Notes: generated by a model not told the origin, from the sequence alone. A stretch of DNA of 64,000 bases from Cryptomeria japonica (GCF_030272615.1 NC_081412.1:671052852-671116851), one strand, 5' to 3'. Counted from the stretch's first letter, positions 1-11,733 are shown. Translations and numbers: made by a program.

Positions 1-418
1 TTAACTTTGGTACAAAATTCACATCTGTTACTATTACTTACTGTTACTATCCATTTTTTTACCATCATTTCCCTTCATTGAAATTGAACCTATTCTTTCA
101 ATTGCATGTGAACTATCATCACCAAAAAATATTCTTGCACCTTTACTTTCTTCTAAATTGTTAAAGATTTTTTTTTATTGTAGATCATATATTGACTAGC
201 TCCTAAATCGATATACCATGTATCACTTGAATTTCCTTGAGTAAAACTAAGGTTTGGGAAATCACACATATTAATGAAAATATGGGATAATCTTTGGAAA
301 GAACAATAGGAGATAAGGTTAGATAAATGTCTTCATGATGATGCACATTGTCCTCTATTAGTACACATGTGAACTCAATATGGTGTTGGTTGTGATTACG
401 ATTTCCAACAATTCTCAA
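1..418 (-). pseudogene. Element K: copia gag-protease fragment, decayed
   Basis: Read on the minus strand, about 190-235 gives DTWYIDLGASQYM, the copia aspartic-protease neighbourhood. About 61-120 gives SSHAIERIGSISMKGNDG, the stretch that normally follows it. The two lie in different frames, so at least one frameshift separates them. The usual D-S-G-A active site reads D-L-G-A. No LTR, RT or integrase of this copy is in the window; it runs off the left edge. The 71-residue open frame at 203-418 is the wrong frame for the protease and is not a separate gene. This is a dead Ty1/copia remnant. Confidence 0.7.
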
Positions 419-665
419 TAAATATCACAGAAGAAAGCATAGACGAAGTGACAAATTATCTCAAGGTGGACTTGGTAGGGAGAAAGTAGCTGCATCCTTT
501 TGAGTGCTTGGAGTATAGATGTTCTATTAAAGCATTTTAATATAAATAAGTAGTCATGCATGCGCATCCCAAGATTTGAAGAGAACGAGGCCATTCATAT
601 ATTGTTCCAAAGGACATGTGTACAAGAGTCAAAGTTGGGGGCAGAGGATAAAGCTTTTGCTGCCA
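419..665. other. Unassigned sequence before gap 1
   Basis: There is no recognisable domain, LTR end or repeat. Short frames that run on from here into the N block have no meaning beyond position 665. Confidence 0.5.
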
Positions 666-1165
666 NNNNNNNNNNNNNNNNNNNNNNNNNNNNNNNNNNN
701 NNNNNNNNNNNNNNNNNNNNNNNNNNNNNNNNNNNNNNNNNNNNNNNNNNNNNNNNNNNNNNNNNNNNNNNNNNNNNNNNNNNNNNNNNNNNNNNNNNNN
801 NNNNNNNNNNNNNNNNNNNNNNNNNNNNNNNNNNNNNNNNNNNNNNNNNNNNNNNNNNNNNNNNNNNNNNNNNNNNNNNNNNNNNNNNNNNNNNNNNNNN
901 NNNNNNNNNNNNNNNNNNNNNNNNNNNNNNNNNNNNNNNNNNNNNNNNNNNNNNNNNNNNNNNNNNNNNNNNNNNNNNNNNNNNNNNNNNNNNNNNNNNN
1001 NNNNNNNNNNNNNNNNNNNNNNNNNNNNNNNNNNNNNNNNNNNNNNNNNNNNNNNNNNNNNNNNNNNNNNNNNNNNNNNNNNNNNNNNNNNNNNNNNNNN
1101 NNNNNNNNNNNNNNNNNNNNNNNNNNNNNNNNNNNNNNNNNNNNNNNNNNNNNNNNNNNNNNNNN
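666..1165. other. Assembly gap of exactly 500 N
   Basis: The run of N is exactly 500 bases, the same size as the second gap, so it is probably a placeholder of unknown true length. The flanks are a minus-strand copia fragment on the left and a plus-strand copia integrase on the right. The element junction is therefore hidden in the gap. Confidence 0.95.
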
Positions 1166-1545
1166 ACGCTAGCATGACATGGGCTACATTTTTAAATGAA
1201 ATATCTAAGGCTTTTGAAAGGTTTAAAGTGTTTAAATCAATGGTTGAGAATCAAGTAGATGCAAGGATCAAATTTTTGAGACATGATAAAGGAGGAGATT
1301 TTAATTCAAGAGAGTTTGATAAATTGTTTGTGGAACATGGTATTAGGAGGCATTTTTTTACTCCAACGACCACATAGATGGTAATGTGACTGATTTACTA
1401 GAAAGAAGCTATTGATACTTTTGTTTGCATTCTTAATAGGGTACATGTGGGAGTAAATCATACTAAGAAACTTTTATGAGCTTTAAAATGATAAATTCCC
1501 CATTGTGAAATATTTTATAATTTTTTGAAGGATAAAAGCACAAAA
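1166..1545 (+). pseudogene. Element J: copia integrase core fragment
   Basis: From 1174 the plus strand reads MTWATFLNEISKAFERFK, then FLRHDKGGDFNSREFDKLF. This is the copia integrase core around its second catalytic Asp. After a stop at 1375-1377 the reading resumes in a shifted frame as KEAIDTFVCILNRVHVG and then KYF, the end of the core. The catalytic Glu segment (normally QNG..E) is disrupted. The copy starts inside gap 1 and fades near 1545. It is probably the upstream part of the copia whose RT appears at 18171, with D inserted between them; that link is inference. Confidence 0.75.
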
Positions 1546-1592
1546 CTATGTCACCTTTTAGGCCAACTTATCAACACAGGTGAATTTAAGTA

Positions 1593-1993
1593 ATTCTTGT
1601 TGGCATTTGGCATTATAATAGACAAGGGCGAGATTGTTGGCATTTGGCATTATAATAGAAAATGAGAGATTGTTGGCATTTCAATAAGGATATTGAGAAG
1701 GTTGTTGATGATTATGAATATAACTAATTAAGGATGTTTACTGTCTTAATATTATTATTTTGTCATTGATGTCAAGAAATTGATTTTATAATTCAGTATG
1801 ATGTTGCCATATCTTGAGAAGTATGATTTGATGAGTATAAAGATGTCGGTAAAATACACAGAAAGAATATGATGAATAAGGGGAGGAATAAGTTATTCAA
1901 TGGGCAACTATAACTGAGTTATACAATGATGAGATCATGATGTTTAGATTGTTTTGATATCATACATATGTTATTGATTATAAGGTTAATACT
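1593..1993 (+). repeat. Element D 5' LTR, first part, with target duplication
   Basis: The 5-bp target duplication attct (1593-1597) precedes TGTTGGCATTTGG at 1598. The same duplication follows the 3' LTR at 17852-17856. The LTR runs to 1993, where E is inserted. Bases 1598, 1635 and 1671 each begin TGTTGGCATT: a PPT-LTR junction repeated three times, as in the 3' LTR. Confidence 0.9.
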
Positions 1994-2502
1994 TGTAGCA
2001 TCGTAAATTGTATGCACTTGCTAGGGTGGTACAATTTCACACCTAGTTTAGCACCTGCCTTGGCGCATTTTGCATTTCCCCTTTAGCACTTAATTAATTA
2101 AATTAATTAGGTCTAAGGTTCTATTTTATCATCTCCCATATCATAAAGTCGGGCCCTTTTCATTAAAGTGTGCCCCTTTCATTTTATTCTTCCAATACAT
2201 CATTTAATCTAAAACCCTAATTAGGTCCTATTTTGAACTTTAAGGCTTGATTTCGGGGGTCAAAACATCTCGAAATCACCTGTAACTTTGGGATTCGCTC
2301 TAAAATCATCATATCCGATGGCCGTGAAAATTTGGTGAAAATTTGTTAGGACCATGGCGCTCGGAGTGCACACGGTCTCGGACATTTTTCTCGAAATTTT
2401 AGGAGCATGATCCAATCATAAAATAAAGCTTAACCCCAAGAAATTGGCAGGAGATTCAATCTCTAGGTTGGCCAAAAGTTGAAATTAAGACCTAGGGTTT
2501 CA

Positions 2503-2510
2503 TATATAAG
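2503..2510 (+). promoter_or_regulatory. TATA box in E 5' LTR
   Basis: TATATAAG followed by a CT-rich stretch (ATCTCTCTTTCTTC), a typical plant LTR promoter context. The same box is at 9445-9452 in the 3' LTR. Transcription would start roughly 30 bp downstream. Confidence 0.6.
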
Positions 2511-3107
2511 ATCTCTCTTTCTTCATTTGAAAGGATCTGAAGTTTTGGTTTAAAAGGACCTTCTATGCAGTGAAAGAGCAGATCTTTGAAGACTTCAACA
2601 ACATTCAACATCCACCCATCAAGCATTCATCAATTTCATTCATCCATTTAGGGCTTTGAAGACATTGAAGAGCAATAAGGGATCACCGACTGAAGATTGG
2701 CTTGTACCCCTCCCTTGGGGTTGGGTATGATTTCATGTTGTTTTCATGTCTTTGCATAAGCCTCATTATATTATTTGTATTCATGCTTTAGATCACTTTG
2801 CATCTTGATTTGGAGCATTTACATTATCATTTACAAGCAATTAGGGTTTACTTTCTAGGTTGCTCTAGTTTGCTTACTTGTATTTTAGGATCTTGCACAC
2901 ACACTAATTTTACAATACAACTTGGCTATTCGTGGAGGTGGAAATCACCAAAGTGGGGGTTTGACTAAGGTAAAACCCTATATAGCTGCCTACAACCCTT
3001 TTCAGATATAAGTGCAGATTTCTGAATTCAGACGACGCCGCAAGTTGCAGATCCGATGGGAGTAGACTGAGATGGGACAACACACCAAATTGCAGAGCAC
3101 AAACCCA

Positions 3108-3231
3108 GGACAGGGGCGTGGGGCACCCTGGTCCTACCAGGACAGGGGCATGTGGCACCTTGGTCCTGCCAGGATAGGGGCACTGGGCACCCTGGTCGTT
3201 GGGATAGGGGCGTTGGGCGCCCTAGTCCTTC
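3108..3231 (+). repeat. GC-rich minisatellite in E 5' LTR, four units
   Basis: Units start at 3108, 3140, 3172 and 3202 (period 32, 32, 30). Each begins GGACAGGGGCG or GGATAGGGGCG and ends near CCTGGTCC, so every unit can fold on itself. The 3' LTR has only three units (10050-10143). The surroundings are AT-rich, so the block stands out. Confidence 0.85.
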
Positions 3232-3649
3232 TATCAGACAACAAGTTTCAGATAGCTTTTTAGGTTGCCAAATAGTAGTTTCAAGAGCAGAATCAGGACA
3301 GTGGCGCCCACACCCCCGTCCTGAACATTTTCACTTAGATTTTAACTCCAGGTACACATCTGCATTCTTATCTTGTCCTTGTGTTTACAACTTTCCATTG
3401 TGTAATCTCAATTCTGCAATCTCGTTATTAGTTCATACTTGCACTTTGAGGTTAGGAATTGAACTTGCATTAGTCTATCTTTCAATTACAACAAAGGAAT
3501 AGAAACCCTAATAGGTAGCCCATGGCTCTCTCTTCCACAAAAAGAAGTAGCCAATTGTGTGATACCTCTAGGCTCTTTCGTATTCCACAATGTGTGTCAA
3601 AAGGTAGGATTAGGGTATGTTAGCCTAGTCTCACTTTTTCCCCTACACA

Positions 3650-3671
3650 TTTTGGTGAACTCGACGTGAAA
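3650..3671 (+). promoter_or_regulatory. Element E primer-site region
   Basis: Directly after the 5' LTR comes TTTTGGTGAACTCGACGTG. The same 22-bp block, differing at two positions, follows the 5' LTR of element C (44352-44373, minus). Its position and conservation make it the tRNA primer site. I do not assign the tRNA. Confidence 0.7.
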
Positions 3672-3752
3672 TTATTATTGCTTTCTCTTGCATTGCATTT
3701 GTTAGATCTAGATCTAGATTTAGTGTGTTTCATTTAAGTTTCATTTTCATTA

Positions 3753-3773
3753 GAAAAAAAAAAAAAAAAAAAA
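3753..3773 (+). repeat. Poly(A) run in E leader
   Basis: A run of 21 A residues in the leader between primer site and coding start. Confidence 0.9.
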
Positions 3774-3846
3774 GGAAAAAGAAAGAGTGTGTTTCTTTGT
3801 TTCTTGGCATTGTGTGTTTAAGTTTTATGCAATTTTTTATTTCAAA

Positions 3847-6800
3847 ATGTCAGATTTTTATTTGCAAGATGTTCATATTTATGATGATGTATGCAATTAT
3901 GTTGATTATGAGCATAGCCAAGATGGATTAGATGAAGCTTTAGATGAGTTTTTGAACCCTAAAGATACCAAACCTTCATTTTACCAAAAACTCATAAACA
4001 TTGTTACTATGCCATTTCATTGTGATGAGAAAGATAAGTCAAATGATTCCTCTCAAGGGTACATTCCTATCAACTCTTTCACTAAATCTAGTAACATGTT
4101 TGTTTTCAATGATCCCCTCTATGAAGAGATGTCTCCTTTTGAATCAAAAGATAAACCTTTTAATAGATATGATCATGCTTTGTTGGATGATGCTCTTGAT
4201 GACTTTGTGGCTCCTAAAAAACACTCCCTTCATGAGGATCCTTTTGTGCAAGAAGATGACATTATCCCTACATTTCCTAGTGATGGCATTTCCTCTTCCA
4301 ACAAAATTCCCACTAGAGATGATGAATTAATGATAAATGCTTACCCTTCTCCTAAAGTTTGTCTTACCCATAAGCATCCCTTAGAGAAAGAAGTTGAAAT
4401 AATAAGAAATTTCCTTAATTCTCTCTCCCCTAAAGATCATATTGAACATATTTTGAGGAAAGAGAATGAGTTTAGCACATCTATTGATGCTCTCCCTCCT
4501 AAGGATGAGGAATTAATAAACAATGTTATCTCCTCTCCTGAAATTGACAATACTTCAAACATTCCTTTCAACAACCTCACTACTTGGGATGAACCATTAG
4601 AAGAAGGTGTAGATTATTCTCTACCCCATGAGATAACCCTAGCCAAAGGGGATGAAATCAAGATTGAAAACTCCCTTGATAGTTTCTCACCTTCCTTGAG
4701 TCTCAATTATTATCCCTCTAAAATTAAAGCATCTCCCTCTCCTCAACTTGGTTCTACTCATAAGGAAACCCTAGTTCAAAGAAAGATGGTTAACATCTCT
4801 TTCAAAGATCTCCCTCTCAAAATTGAGACTTTAGAGAGTAATGTTGATCCTTCTCCTAGAGAGTTTATTCCCCATGTAGATCCTTTGATGATAGAGGATG
4901 ATATGACCTTTCCTAGTATTACTCTTCCTACTAGAACATCAATGCCTACCCCTTGTCTCTCTCCTAAAATTGATTTAATCTGTGATAAGATTTTAGTGCA
5001 AGAGAAGACTATCAATAATTCTTCCAACACTTTTGTTCATTCCTCTAAACCATCCTCAATCAATTTGATACATGTGAATGAAACACCTAACAAACCTCTC
5101 TTCACTATCCAAGGTGCTTATCCTTCTCAAAATTCTCAACCTTTAAATAAGCCTATCTTAGTGGTTCAAGGTGGTTATGATAATGATTCTTTTTGCACTC
5201 CTAAGAAACCTATTATTACTGTGTAAGGAGGTTATTCTACTAAGAGTCCTTATGAGTATGCTAAACAACTAACTAGAGTGAGTTATAATGTGGTTGCTCA
5301 TACCTATAACACAAGAAACAATAGGCAACCCAATCCTCCTCCAGTTATCCCAACTTCACTTCCTCCTTCCCAACCTATTCTTCCTCAAGCTCCTCGTATT
5401 TCACAAATGCTTAGTAAGGACTATGATCTTATTGAACAACTTAAAACTACTCTGGCAAAGATTTCTATTTGGGATTTAGTTCAAACTTCACCTACCTATC
5501 ATGGGATGTTACAAGATGCTTTAAAAAATTTAGATGTCCCACCTGCAGTGACACCTAATAATAATAATAATAACATGGCTTCCCTGATTGATTCTACAAG
5601 CAAACCCAAAGCTCAAATTGTGTTCACACAAGATGAGTTACCTTCTCATGAAATTCAAAATCAATATGATCCTCTTATGATTGTAGTTATTATCAATTAA
5701 AGTTCTATAAGACGAACCCTTGTGGACAATGGATCTAGCCTTAATGTTTATAGTATTGATTTATTGGACAAGCTTAATGTGGATCATTCTCTCATTAAAC
5801 GTTCTTCTATTTCTATTTGAGGCTTTGATAATGTTGGTAAAGAATGTTTGGGTATCATAACCTTACCTATTACAGTAGGTCCTGTTACTTTACCTACACC
5901 TATTCATGTCATCTCTGGTAATTTGACTTACAATCTTCTATTAGGGAGACCTTGGCTTCATAGTATGCAAGTTCTCCCCTCAACTCTGCATGGGCGAGTC
6001 AAATTCATTTATGACAATATAACATACACCTTGCTAGCTGATACTAATCTTCAAGAACCATTACAAACTGGATCTTCTTGTTCAACTACTTCCAATCCTT
6101 CTACCACTTCAAATGCATCTACTTCCTTTAAGGATTTTGTCCCCTCTAGTACTCTTGATCCTTCTACTCAATCAGAATCTTCTCCCAAAGATATCTTTTC
6201 TCCCGAAAAGGCTCTCTTAGATGATGATTGGGGATCTTTAGACTTTAACCCTACTTTTGTAGGAGAATATAGAGTGCCTAAGATTGAGAAGGGAAAATCT
6301 AAGGAAGAAACTAAAGAGAAGCCCACTTTGTCTAAGCAATCCAGTAACAACTTTGTGGCTACCTCCGATTCAAAAAACTCTTCAACATCTTCCTCTAATA
6401 CAAATAGCATTGAGACCTATGGGGCACCACCATCTCTCTCTGATTTAGCATCCCTTTATGGTCGTGGTTTTCGCATTTTGGCTAAGAGTGGCTATAGTGG
6501 AAATGGTTGTGGCACAAATGAACAAGGAATTAAAGTTCCTTTAGAACATAACATGCATGAATATTCATTTGGACTTGGATATAATCTTTCTAATCCCACC
6601 AAAGCATCTAAAAGACCATCTCTCAATGTGAATGCTATATTTAGTAGTGATGATGATCTCACTTCAACTAAATCATCTTCTACTTCTATCAACTCTCATT
6701 CCCCTTATAAGGAAATCTTGGCAATGAACAAATCTCTCTATGACTCCCCTCAAATTTCTAAATCCACTTATGAATCTTTATCTCCTATTCATCATAAAGT

Positions 6801-6975
6801 CCTTTCCTCCAGGGATAAGGCTCTAATAAATTACACTCATCCCTCTTCTAAGATTTCTTGTGACTTTTCTTCTTCAATTTTTATCATTTTATACATGTTT
6901 TTGATCTCACTTATAGTTGAGCATTTAGCATGTCATATTCAAATACCTCATTTAGTCTATCATGTCTTTAAATAA
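3847..6975 (+). pseudogene. Element E polyprotein: acidic N-terminus, Ty3-type protease, G-patch
   Basis: A single frame of about 1042 codons from ATG 3847 to the stop at 6973-6975, broken only by TAA 5224, TAA 5698 and TGA 5818. Residues 1-~590 are acidic, Ser/Pro/Asp-rich and contain recurring P-S-P-K and QG(A/G)Y phrases; no gag core or zinc knuckle is visible. A retropepsin begins near residue 620 with active site VDNGSSLNV (Asp at 627). It is followed by GRPWLHSM near 700, as in plant Ty3/Tat-type proteases. At about 875-905 FRILAKSGYSGNGCG and GIKVPL match the G-patch consensus. The last ~130 residues are Ser-rich. G-patch next to a retroviral-type protease is known from betaretroviruses, where it binds RNA; a similar role here is inference. 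Confidence 0.85.
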
Positions 6976-7968
6976 CATTAATGACGACTATGTTGCTCAT
7001 CATTATGTGACATTGGTAGCTCATTTACTCGGGGCTCATTGTCATTCATGATGGTACAATTTCAGGTGCAATCATATTTTTGAAGCAACATAATAGCCTA
7101 ATTTTCTATGTTATCTCTTGTTCCTATGGGGACAAGAGTGATTTCATACATCTCTTCTTTTTATGGTTAAAATTTCCCTTTGGGGTAATAGTGTGGAAAT
7201 ATTGATCATCTTTTCTTTAGAATCCTCTTTTCCTAGATATGGGAGAAGATGTGTATTCTCTTTCTTATCCTACCCACTTCTTGTGAGGAGCATTTTACAT
7301 ACACTAATGTCTTGCTTGCATGAACTCATGTGAGTATGTAGTACATTTTGCTTATGTCTAAATCTCTCCCTAGAAGATTGTGTAAGTCCTTCTCATTGTC
7401 CTTCTCCTTGGGAGGCGATGATCTTTCCTTATTTTTATCTAAGGATCCACTTTTTCCTATTTCGTGGATGGTGTGAACTTTATTACTTGATGTTATTCCT
7501 TGTATGCATTTGTTGTTGTTTGTTCAAGGATTCTCTCTTACAAGAGGTGTAAGTCCTTGACTACAACCTCTTTTTCACTTGGTAAAAGACATCCATAATG
7601 AATTCACTCTCCCAATTGGGTTAAAAAGAGCGTCATCCTTCATTAAGAATCACTTTCACCTCGCCAAAGAAGGAAGTATTGCATTCTTATTCTCTTCTTT
7701 GTCTTATTCTAGAAGATGTTATCAGACAATTCCTCTCAGGGATAGGTGTCTTTTGTACAAAAATATCTTCTCCTCTAAGGATCTCCTTTACACATACTAC
7801 AAGATATCCCTTTTTCAACTATCTTATCCATGCTTAAAGAGTGCAAAACTCTCTTGCTTGGATCTATGAAATTGTTGCATTTTGGGGGTATCTTCTTTTG
7901 TGATGAAGGTAGGTATCCTTGTTCTACTTTACTTATGACATAAACATTACACTTTTTGAGCAATGGGT

Positions 7969-8145
7969 CATTCTCAGAACCAGAGCACAGACTCTTAGAG
8001 CGAGATGTCTCCATTTTTATTTTATGCAAGGTGATCATTCTCGGAACCAGAGCACAGACTCTTAGAGCGAGATGTCTCCATTTTTCTTTTATGCAAGGTG
8101 ATTATTCTCAGACCCAGAGCACAAACTCTTAGAGAAAGATGTCAC
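7969..8145 (+). repeat. 67-bp tandem repeat, about 2.7 units
   Basis: Units begin at 7969, 8036 and 8103 with CATTCTCAGAACCAGAGCAC or close variants and end near TTATGCAAGGTGAT. The third unit is partial and more diverged. Confidence 0.9.
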
Positions 8146-8287
8146 ACTTTTTTACTATACATATACAGGTTGTAGCATGCTCGGGCATAGACTCCTATGA
8201 GGTGCTTCTAACCTCCCTTACACACACATGCACGAGGTTGAGTGGAACTAGCGGCATAAGTCTAGACTTTCTCACTCTCCTCCCTTA

Positions 8288-8407
8288 CATGGATCACCTA
8301 GACAGACTCTAGGGGCTAGTTTTCCATGTCCTTTTCCCATGGATCACCTAGACAAGATCTAGGGGTGAGAAGTCCATGTTTTCTCTCTCACTATTCTTCT
8401 CATGGAT
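8288..8407 (+). repeat. Short tandem repeat around CATGGATCACC
   Basis: CATGGATCACC recurs at 8288, 8338 and ~8401. The first two units are 50 bp (with GACAGACTCTAGGGG or GACAAGATCTAGGGG inside) and the third spacing is ~63 bp. Confidence 0.75.
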
Positions 8408-8906
8408 CACCAATGTGTGTATTCATGCTTTTTTCCTTTCTTTTCTTCTCTTTGCATTTTGTTTCCATTTACATCCTTCATCTTGTGTTAGAGAACTCTC
8501 AAATCCTTACACTCTTTGTTGTGTTGGAATTGATATTTAGTCCTCTTTCTTACCAAATGATTCTCCATTAGTTTTTTATCTCATATCAAATCTTCTTGTG
8601 AACATTTTTCAGCAATATTCTTTAACAATTCGAAGTGGTAAACATGATACCCTTTTTCAACTCACTAAAATTACCAAGCCGAAATAGGGGGGGGCATATA
8701 GATACCCTCGAATTTTCATCACCTTCCTTAGTAAGCATTAGGTGATTTTGTGATCTAACATGTGTTTTGTAGGGTGCGGTTCCTAACTGTGTACTGTAGA
8801 TACCACTAGGGGCTTCGTTCGACAGACTTATGGATATATCCTTTTTCAAATAATGTTTACTTTTCTGTACTTTAGCTTGCATATGCACGTAGTGTTCATA
8901 TGACCA

Positions 8907-8923
8907 CTAAAGTGGGGCCTAAA
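8907..8923 (+). promoter_or_regulatory. Element E polypurine tract
   Basis: CTAAAGTGGGGCCTAAA immediately upstream of the 3' LTR; the plus-strand primer. Element C has the near-identical CTAAAGTGGGGGCTAAA in the same place. Confidence 0.8.
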
Positions 8924-10561
8924 TGTAGCATCATAAATTGTACACACTTGCTAGGGTGGTACAATTTCACACCTAGTTTAGCACCCACCTTGGCACATTT
9001 TGCATTTTGCACTGCATTTCCCCTTTAGCACTTAATTAATTAAATTAATTAGGTCTAAGGTTCTATTTTATCATCTCCCATATCATAAAGTCGGGCCCTT
9101 TTCATTAAAGTGTGCCCCTTTCATTTTATTCTTCCAATACATCATTTAATCTAAAACCCTAATTAGGTCCTATTTTGAACTTTAAGGCTTGATTTTGGGG
9201 GTCAAAACATCTCGAAATCACCTATAACTTTGGGATTCGCTCTAAAATCATCATATCCGACGGCCCTGAAAATTTGGTGAAAAGTTGTCAGGACCATGGC
9301 GCCCGAAGTGCACACGGTCCCGGACACTTTTCTCAAAATTTTAGGAGCATGATCCAATCATAAAATAAAGCTTAACCCCAAGAAATTGGCGGGAGATTCA
9401 ATCTCTAGGTCGGCCAAAAGTTGAAATTAAGACCTAGGGTTTCATATATAAGATCTCTCTTTCTTCATTTGAAAGGATCCAAAGTTTTGGTTTAAAAGGA
9501 CCTTCTATGCAGCGAAAGAGCAGATCTTTGAAGACTTCAACAACATTCAACATCCACCCATCAAGCATTCATCAATTTCATTCATCCATTTAGGGCTTTG
9601 AAGACATTGAAGAGCAATAAGGGATCACCGACTGAAGATTGGCTTGTACCCCTCCCTTGGGGTTGGGTATGATTTCATGTTGTTTTCATGTCTTTGCATA
9701 AGCCTCATTATATTATTTGTATTCATGCTTTAGATCACTTTGCATCTTGATTTGGAGCATTTACATTATCATTTACAAGCAATTAGGGTTTACTTTCTAG
9801 GTTTCTCTAGTTTGCTTACTTGCATTTTAGGATCTTGCACACACACTACTTTTACAATACAACTTGGCTATTCGTGGAGGTGGAAATCACCAAAGCGGGG
9901 GTTTGACTAAGGCAAAACCCTATATAGCCGCCTACAACCCTTTTCAGATATAAGTGCAAATTTCTGAATTTGGACGACGCCACAAGTTGCAGATCTGACG
10001 GGAGCAAACTGAGACGGGACAACACACCAAATTGTAGAGAAGAAACCCAGGACAGGGGCGTGGGGCGCCCTGGTCCTGGCAGGACAGGGGCGTGGGGTGC
10101 CCTGGTTCTACCAGGATAGGGGTGCTAGGCGCCCTGGTCCTTCTGTTAGACAGCAAGTTTCAGATAGCTTTTCAGGTTGCCAAACAGCAGTTTCAGGAGC
10201 AGAATCAGGACAGTGGCACCCGTGCCCCTGTCCCAAACATTTTCACTCAAATTTTAACTCCAGGTACACATCTGCATTCTTATCTTGTCCTTGTGTTTAT
10301 AGCTTTCCATTGTGTAATCTCAATTCTGCAATCTCGTTATTAGTTCATACTTGCACTTTGGGGTTAGGAATTGAACTTGCATCAGTCTATCTTTCAATTA
10401 CAACAAAGGAATAGAAACCCTAATAGGTAGCCCGTGGCTCTCTCTTCCACAAAAAGAAGTAGCCAATTGTGTGATACCTCTAGGCTCTTTCGTATTCCAC
10501 AATGTGTGTCAAAAGGTAGGATTAGGGTATGTTAGCCTAGTCTTGCTTTTTCCCCTACACA
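8924..10561 (+). repeat. Element E 3' LTR
   Basis: 1638 bp, TGTAGCATC to CCCCTACACA, followed by the target duplication atact. It has a TATA box at 9445, the block GTGCACACGGTC at ~9308-9319, and three minisatellite units at 10050, 10082 and 10114, one fewer than the 5' LTR. It also carries a small TGCATTTTGCAC duplication near 9000 that the 5' LTR lacks. Confidence 0.92.
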
Positions 10562-10566
10562 ATACT

Positions 10567-11731
10567 ATACTATGTTACTGAGCAAAGAACCTAGTCAGTA
10601 AACCCTAAGGAACCTAGTCGGTAAACCCTAAGGTTATCACTATCAGTTAATGAAGGCGGTATGTCTACCGAGTGAAGTTTAGTATTTACCGAGTTTCAAC
10701 TGAGTAATAAGAGAATGCATTGAATGAATAAAAGCATTATTTAATGAAGGAAGCTGATGAGCTAGCTATGATTAAATGATTGGTATGTCGTGAATCAAGT
10801 TTGTTAAAGAATCTATGGCAAAGGAAAATCGACAGGAAGATCTACAGCTCAGATTGAACCGCAATTCCCTAGCACAAGTTCCAAGAAATGTATGCAAGTT
10901 CCAAGGTGGGGTAAAATGTTTTCAAATTGAAGGATACATTGAACCTAGTCAAAGTTTGAAGATCTGATGGCTATGGTTGATCATGGGAAATGTGATCAAG
11001 GAGATTAAGTGGTTGGTGAATTGTTTATAAATAAGGAACTGTTGATAAACAATGCATGCAGGCAAGTGTATGCACAGGGATGCTACATAGTGATTACCGA
11101 GCATAAAAGCTTGAAGACTTGTTTGAATAATAGAGTATAGAGCCCAACAGATGGACATGATAAGTCCTATATTGTATTGAGAAAATAAGAATCTGCTTTA
11201 GCATTTTAGGAGTGAAGTTGCAGATAGATTTTTATTACTATTATTTTGTAAAGTGACAAAAAATCTCTTAACCGAGTGGACTTAACAATCTTATTTGTAA
11301 AACCCTCTAGCAAGGTGACATTCTGATTGACTGTTTGAGATCCTTTAACAAGGTCACTTCTAACAAGGTGAAGATCCTAACAGATCTGAGGAAAATCCCT
11401 TAACTGGGTCACATCTAGCAATGTGTTTGTAATCTTTAACAAGATTTGCTTTTAACCGAGCATTCTCTAGAAGAGTATGTTTCTTAGTGGGTCTGAAATC
11501 TGATAGTGGTTTTTCCCTATTTGGGTTTCCACGTTGAATCTGGTGTTATAGTGTTATGATGTTTATATGCTTTTGAGTTTGCATGTTTAGCAGTTTTGGT
11601 TATATTACTGAAGTATATGTTACCGAGGTTGAATCTGATGTTTTTATGGAAGATTAAGTTTGTATGATTCACCCCCCCTCTCATCTTATTAGCTTGGAAT
11701 CTGTACTTAACATTAAGTATCAAAACTATCA
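10567..11731 (+). repeat. Element D 5' LTR, second part
   Basis: Continues the D LTR after E and its duplicated atact (10562-10566), and aligns with 16685-17851. A TATA-like TTATAAAT lies at about 11025. The stretch 11260-11470 has loosely repeated phrases of the type CTAGCAAGGTGAC or TTAACCGAG. The LTR ends CTATCA at 11731, just before the primer site. Confidence 0.9.
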
Positions 11732-11733
11732 AT

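Larger units (their letters stand above)
1994..3649 (+). repeat. Element E 5' LTR
   Basis: 1656 bp, matched by 8924-10561. It begins TGTAGCATC and ends CCCCTACACA. Inside are a TATA box at 2503, the GC-rich block GGAGTGCACACGGTC (within 2350-2377) and a 32-bp minisatellite at 3108-3231. Confidence 0.92.
6976..8906 (+). other. Element E 3' noncoding region
   Basis: About 1.9 kb between the polyprotein stop and the polypurine tract. Short frames occur (for example 7579-7869 and 8326-8571), but they carry no domain and are not conserved with other elements here. It holds two tandem repeats, at 7969-8145 and 8288-8407. RT and integrase would normally lie in this position; nothing resembling them is present. 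Confidence 0.75.
1994..10561 (+). mobile_element. Element E: non-autonomous Ty3-like LTR element encoding protease and G-patch
   Basis: An 8568-bp element inserted in the D 5' LTR. Both LTRs begin TGTAGCATC and end CCCCTACACA. The target duplication atact sits at 1989-1993 and 10562-10566, and removing E with one copy restores the uninterrupted sequence seen at 16676. Between the LTRs there is one long reading frame with protease and G-patch, then ~1.9 kb of noncoding repeats. No RT, RNase H or integrase is present and there is no obvious deletion scar. In ~180 bp compared by eye (2401 on versus 9341 on) the LTRs differ at 5 sites, all transitions, so E is younger than D, as the nesting requires. 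Confidence 0.93.

Noticed and set aside
537-1177. Long open frames running through the N blocks (also 48874-49551)
   Set aside because: They are open only because N translates as X; the real bases at each end show no coding signal.
7579-8888. Several 80-96-codon frames in the E 3' region
   Set aside because: No motifs, repeat-derived composition, and they overlap tandem repeats; more likely chance frames in noncoding sequence.
10600-10632. AAACCCTAAG repeats resembling telomere sequence in the D LTR
   Set aside because: Only two short copies within a longer LTR phrase and also in the 3' LTR; not telomeric repeats.
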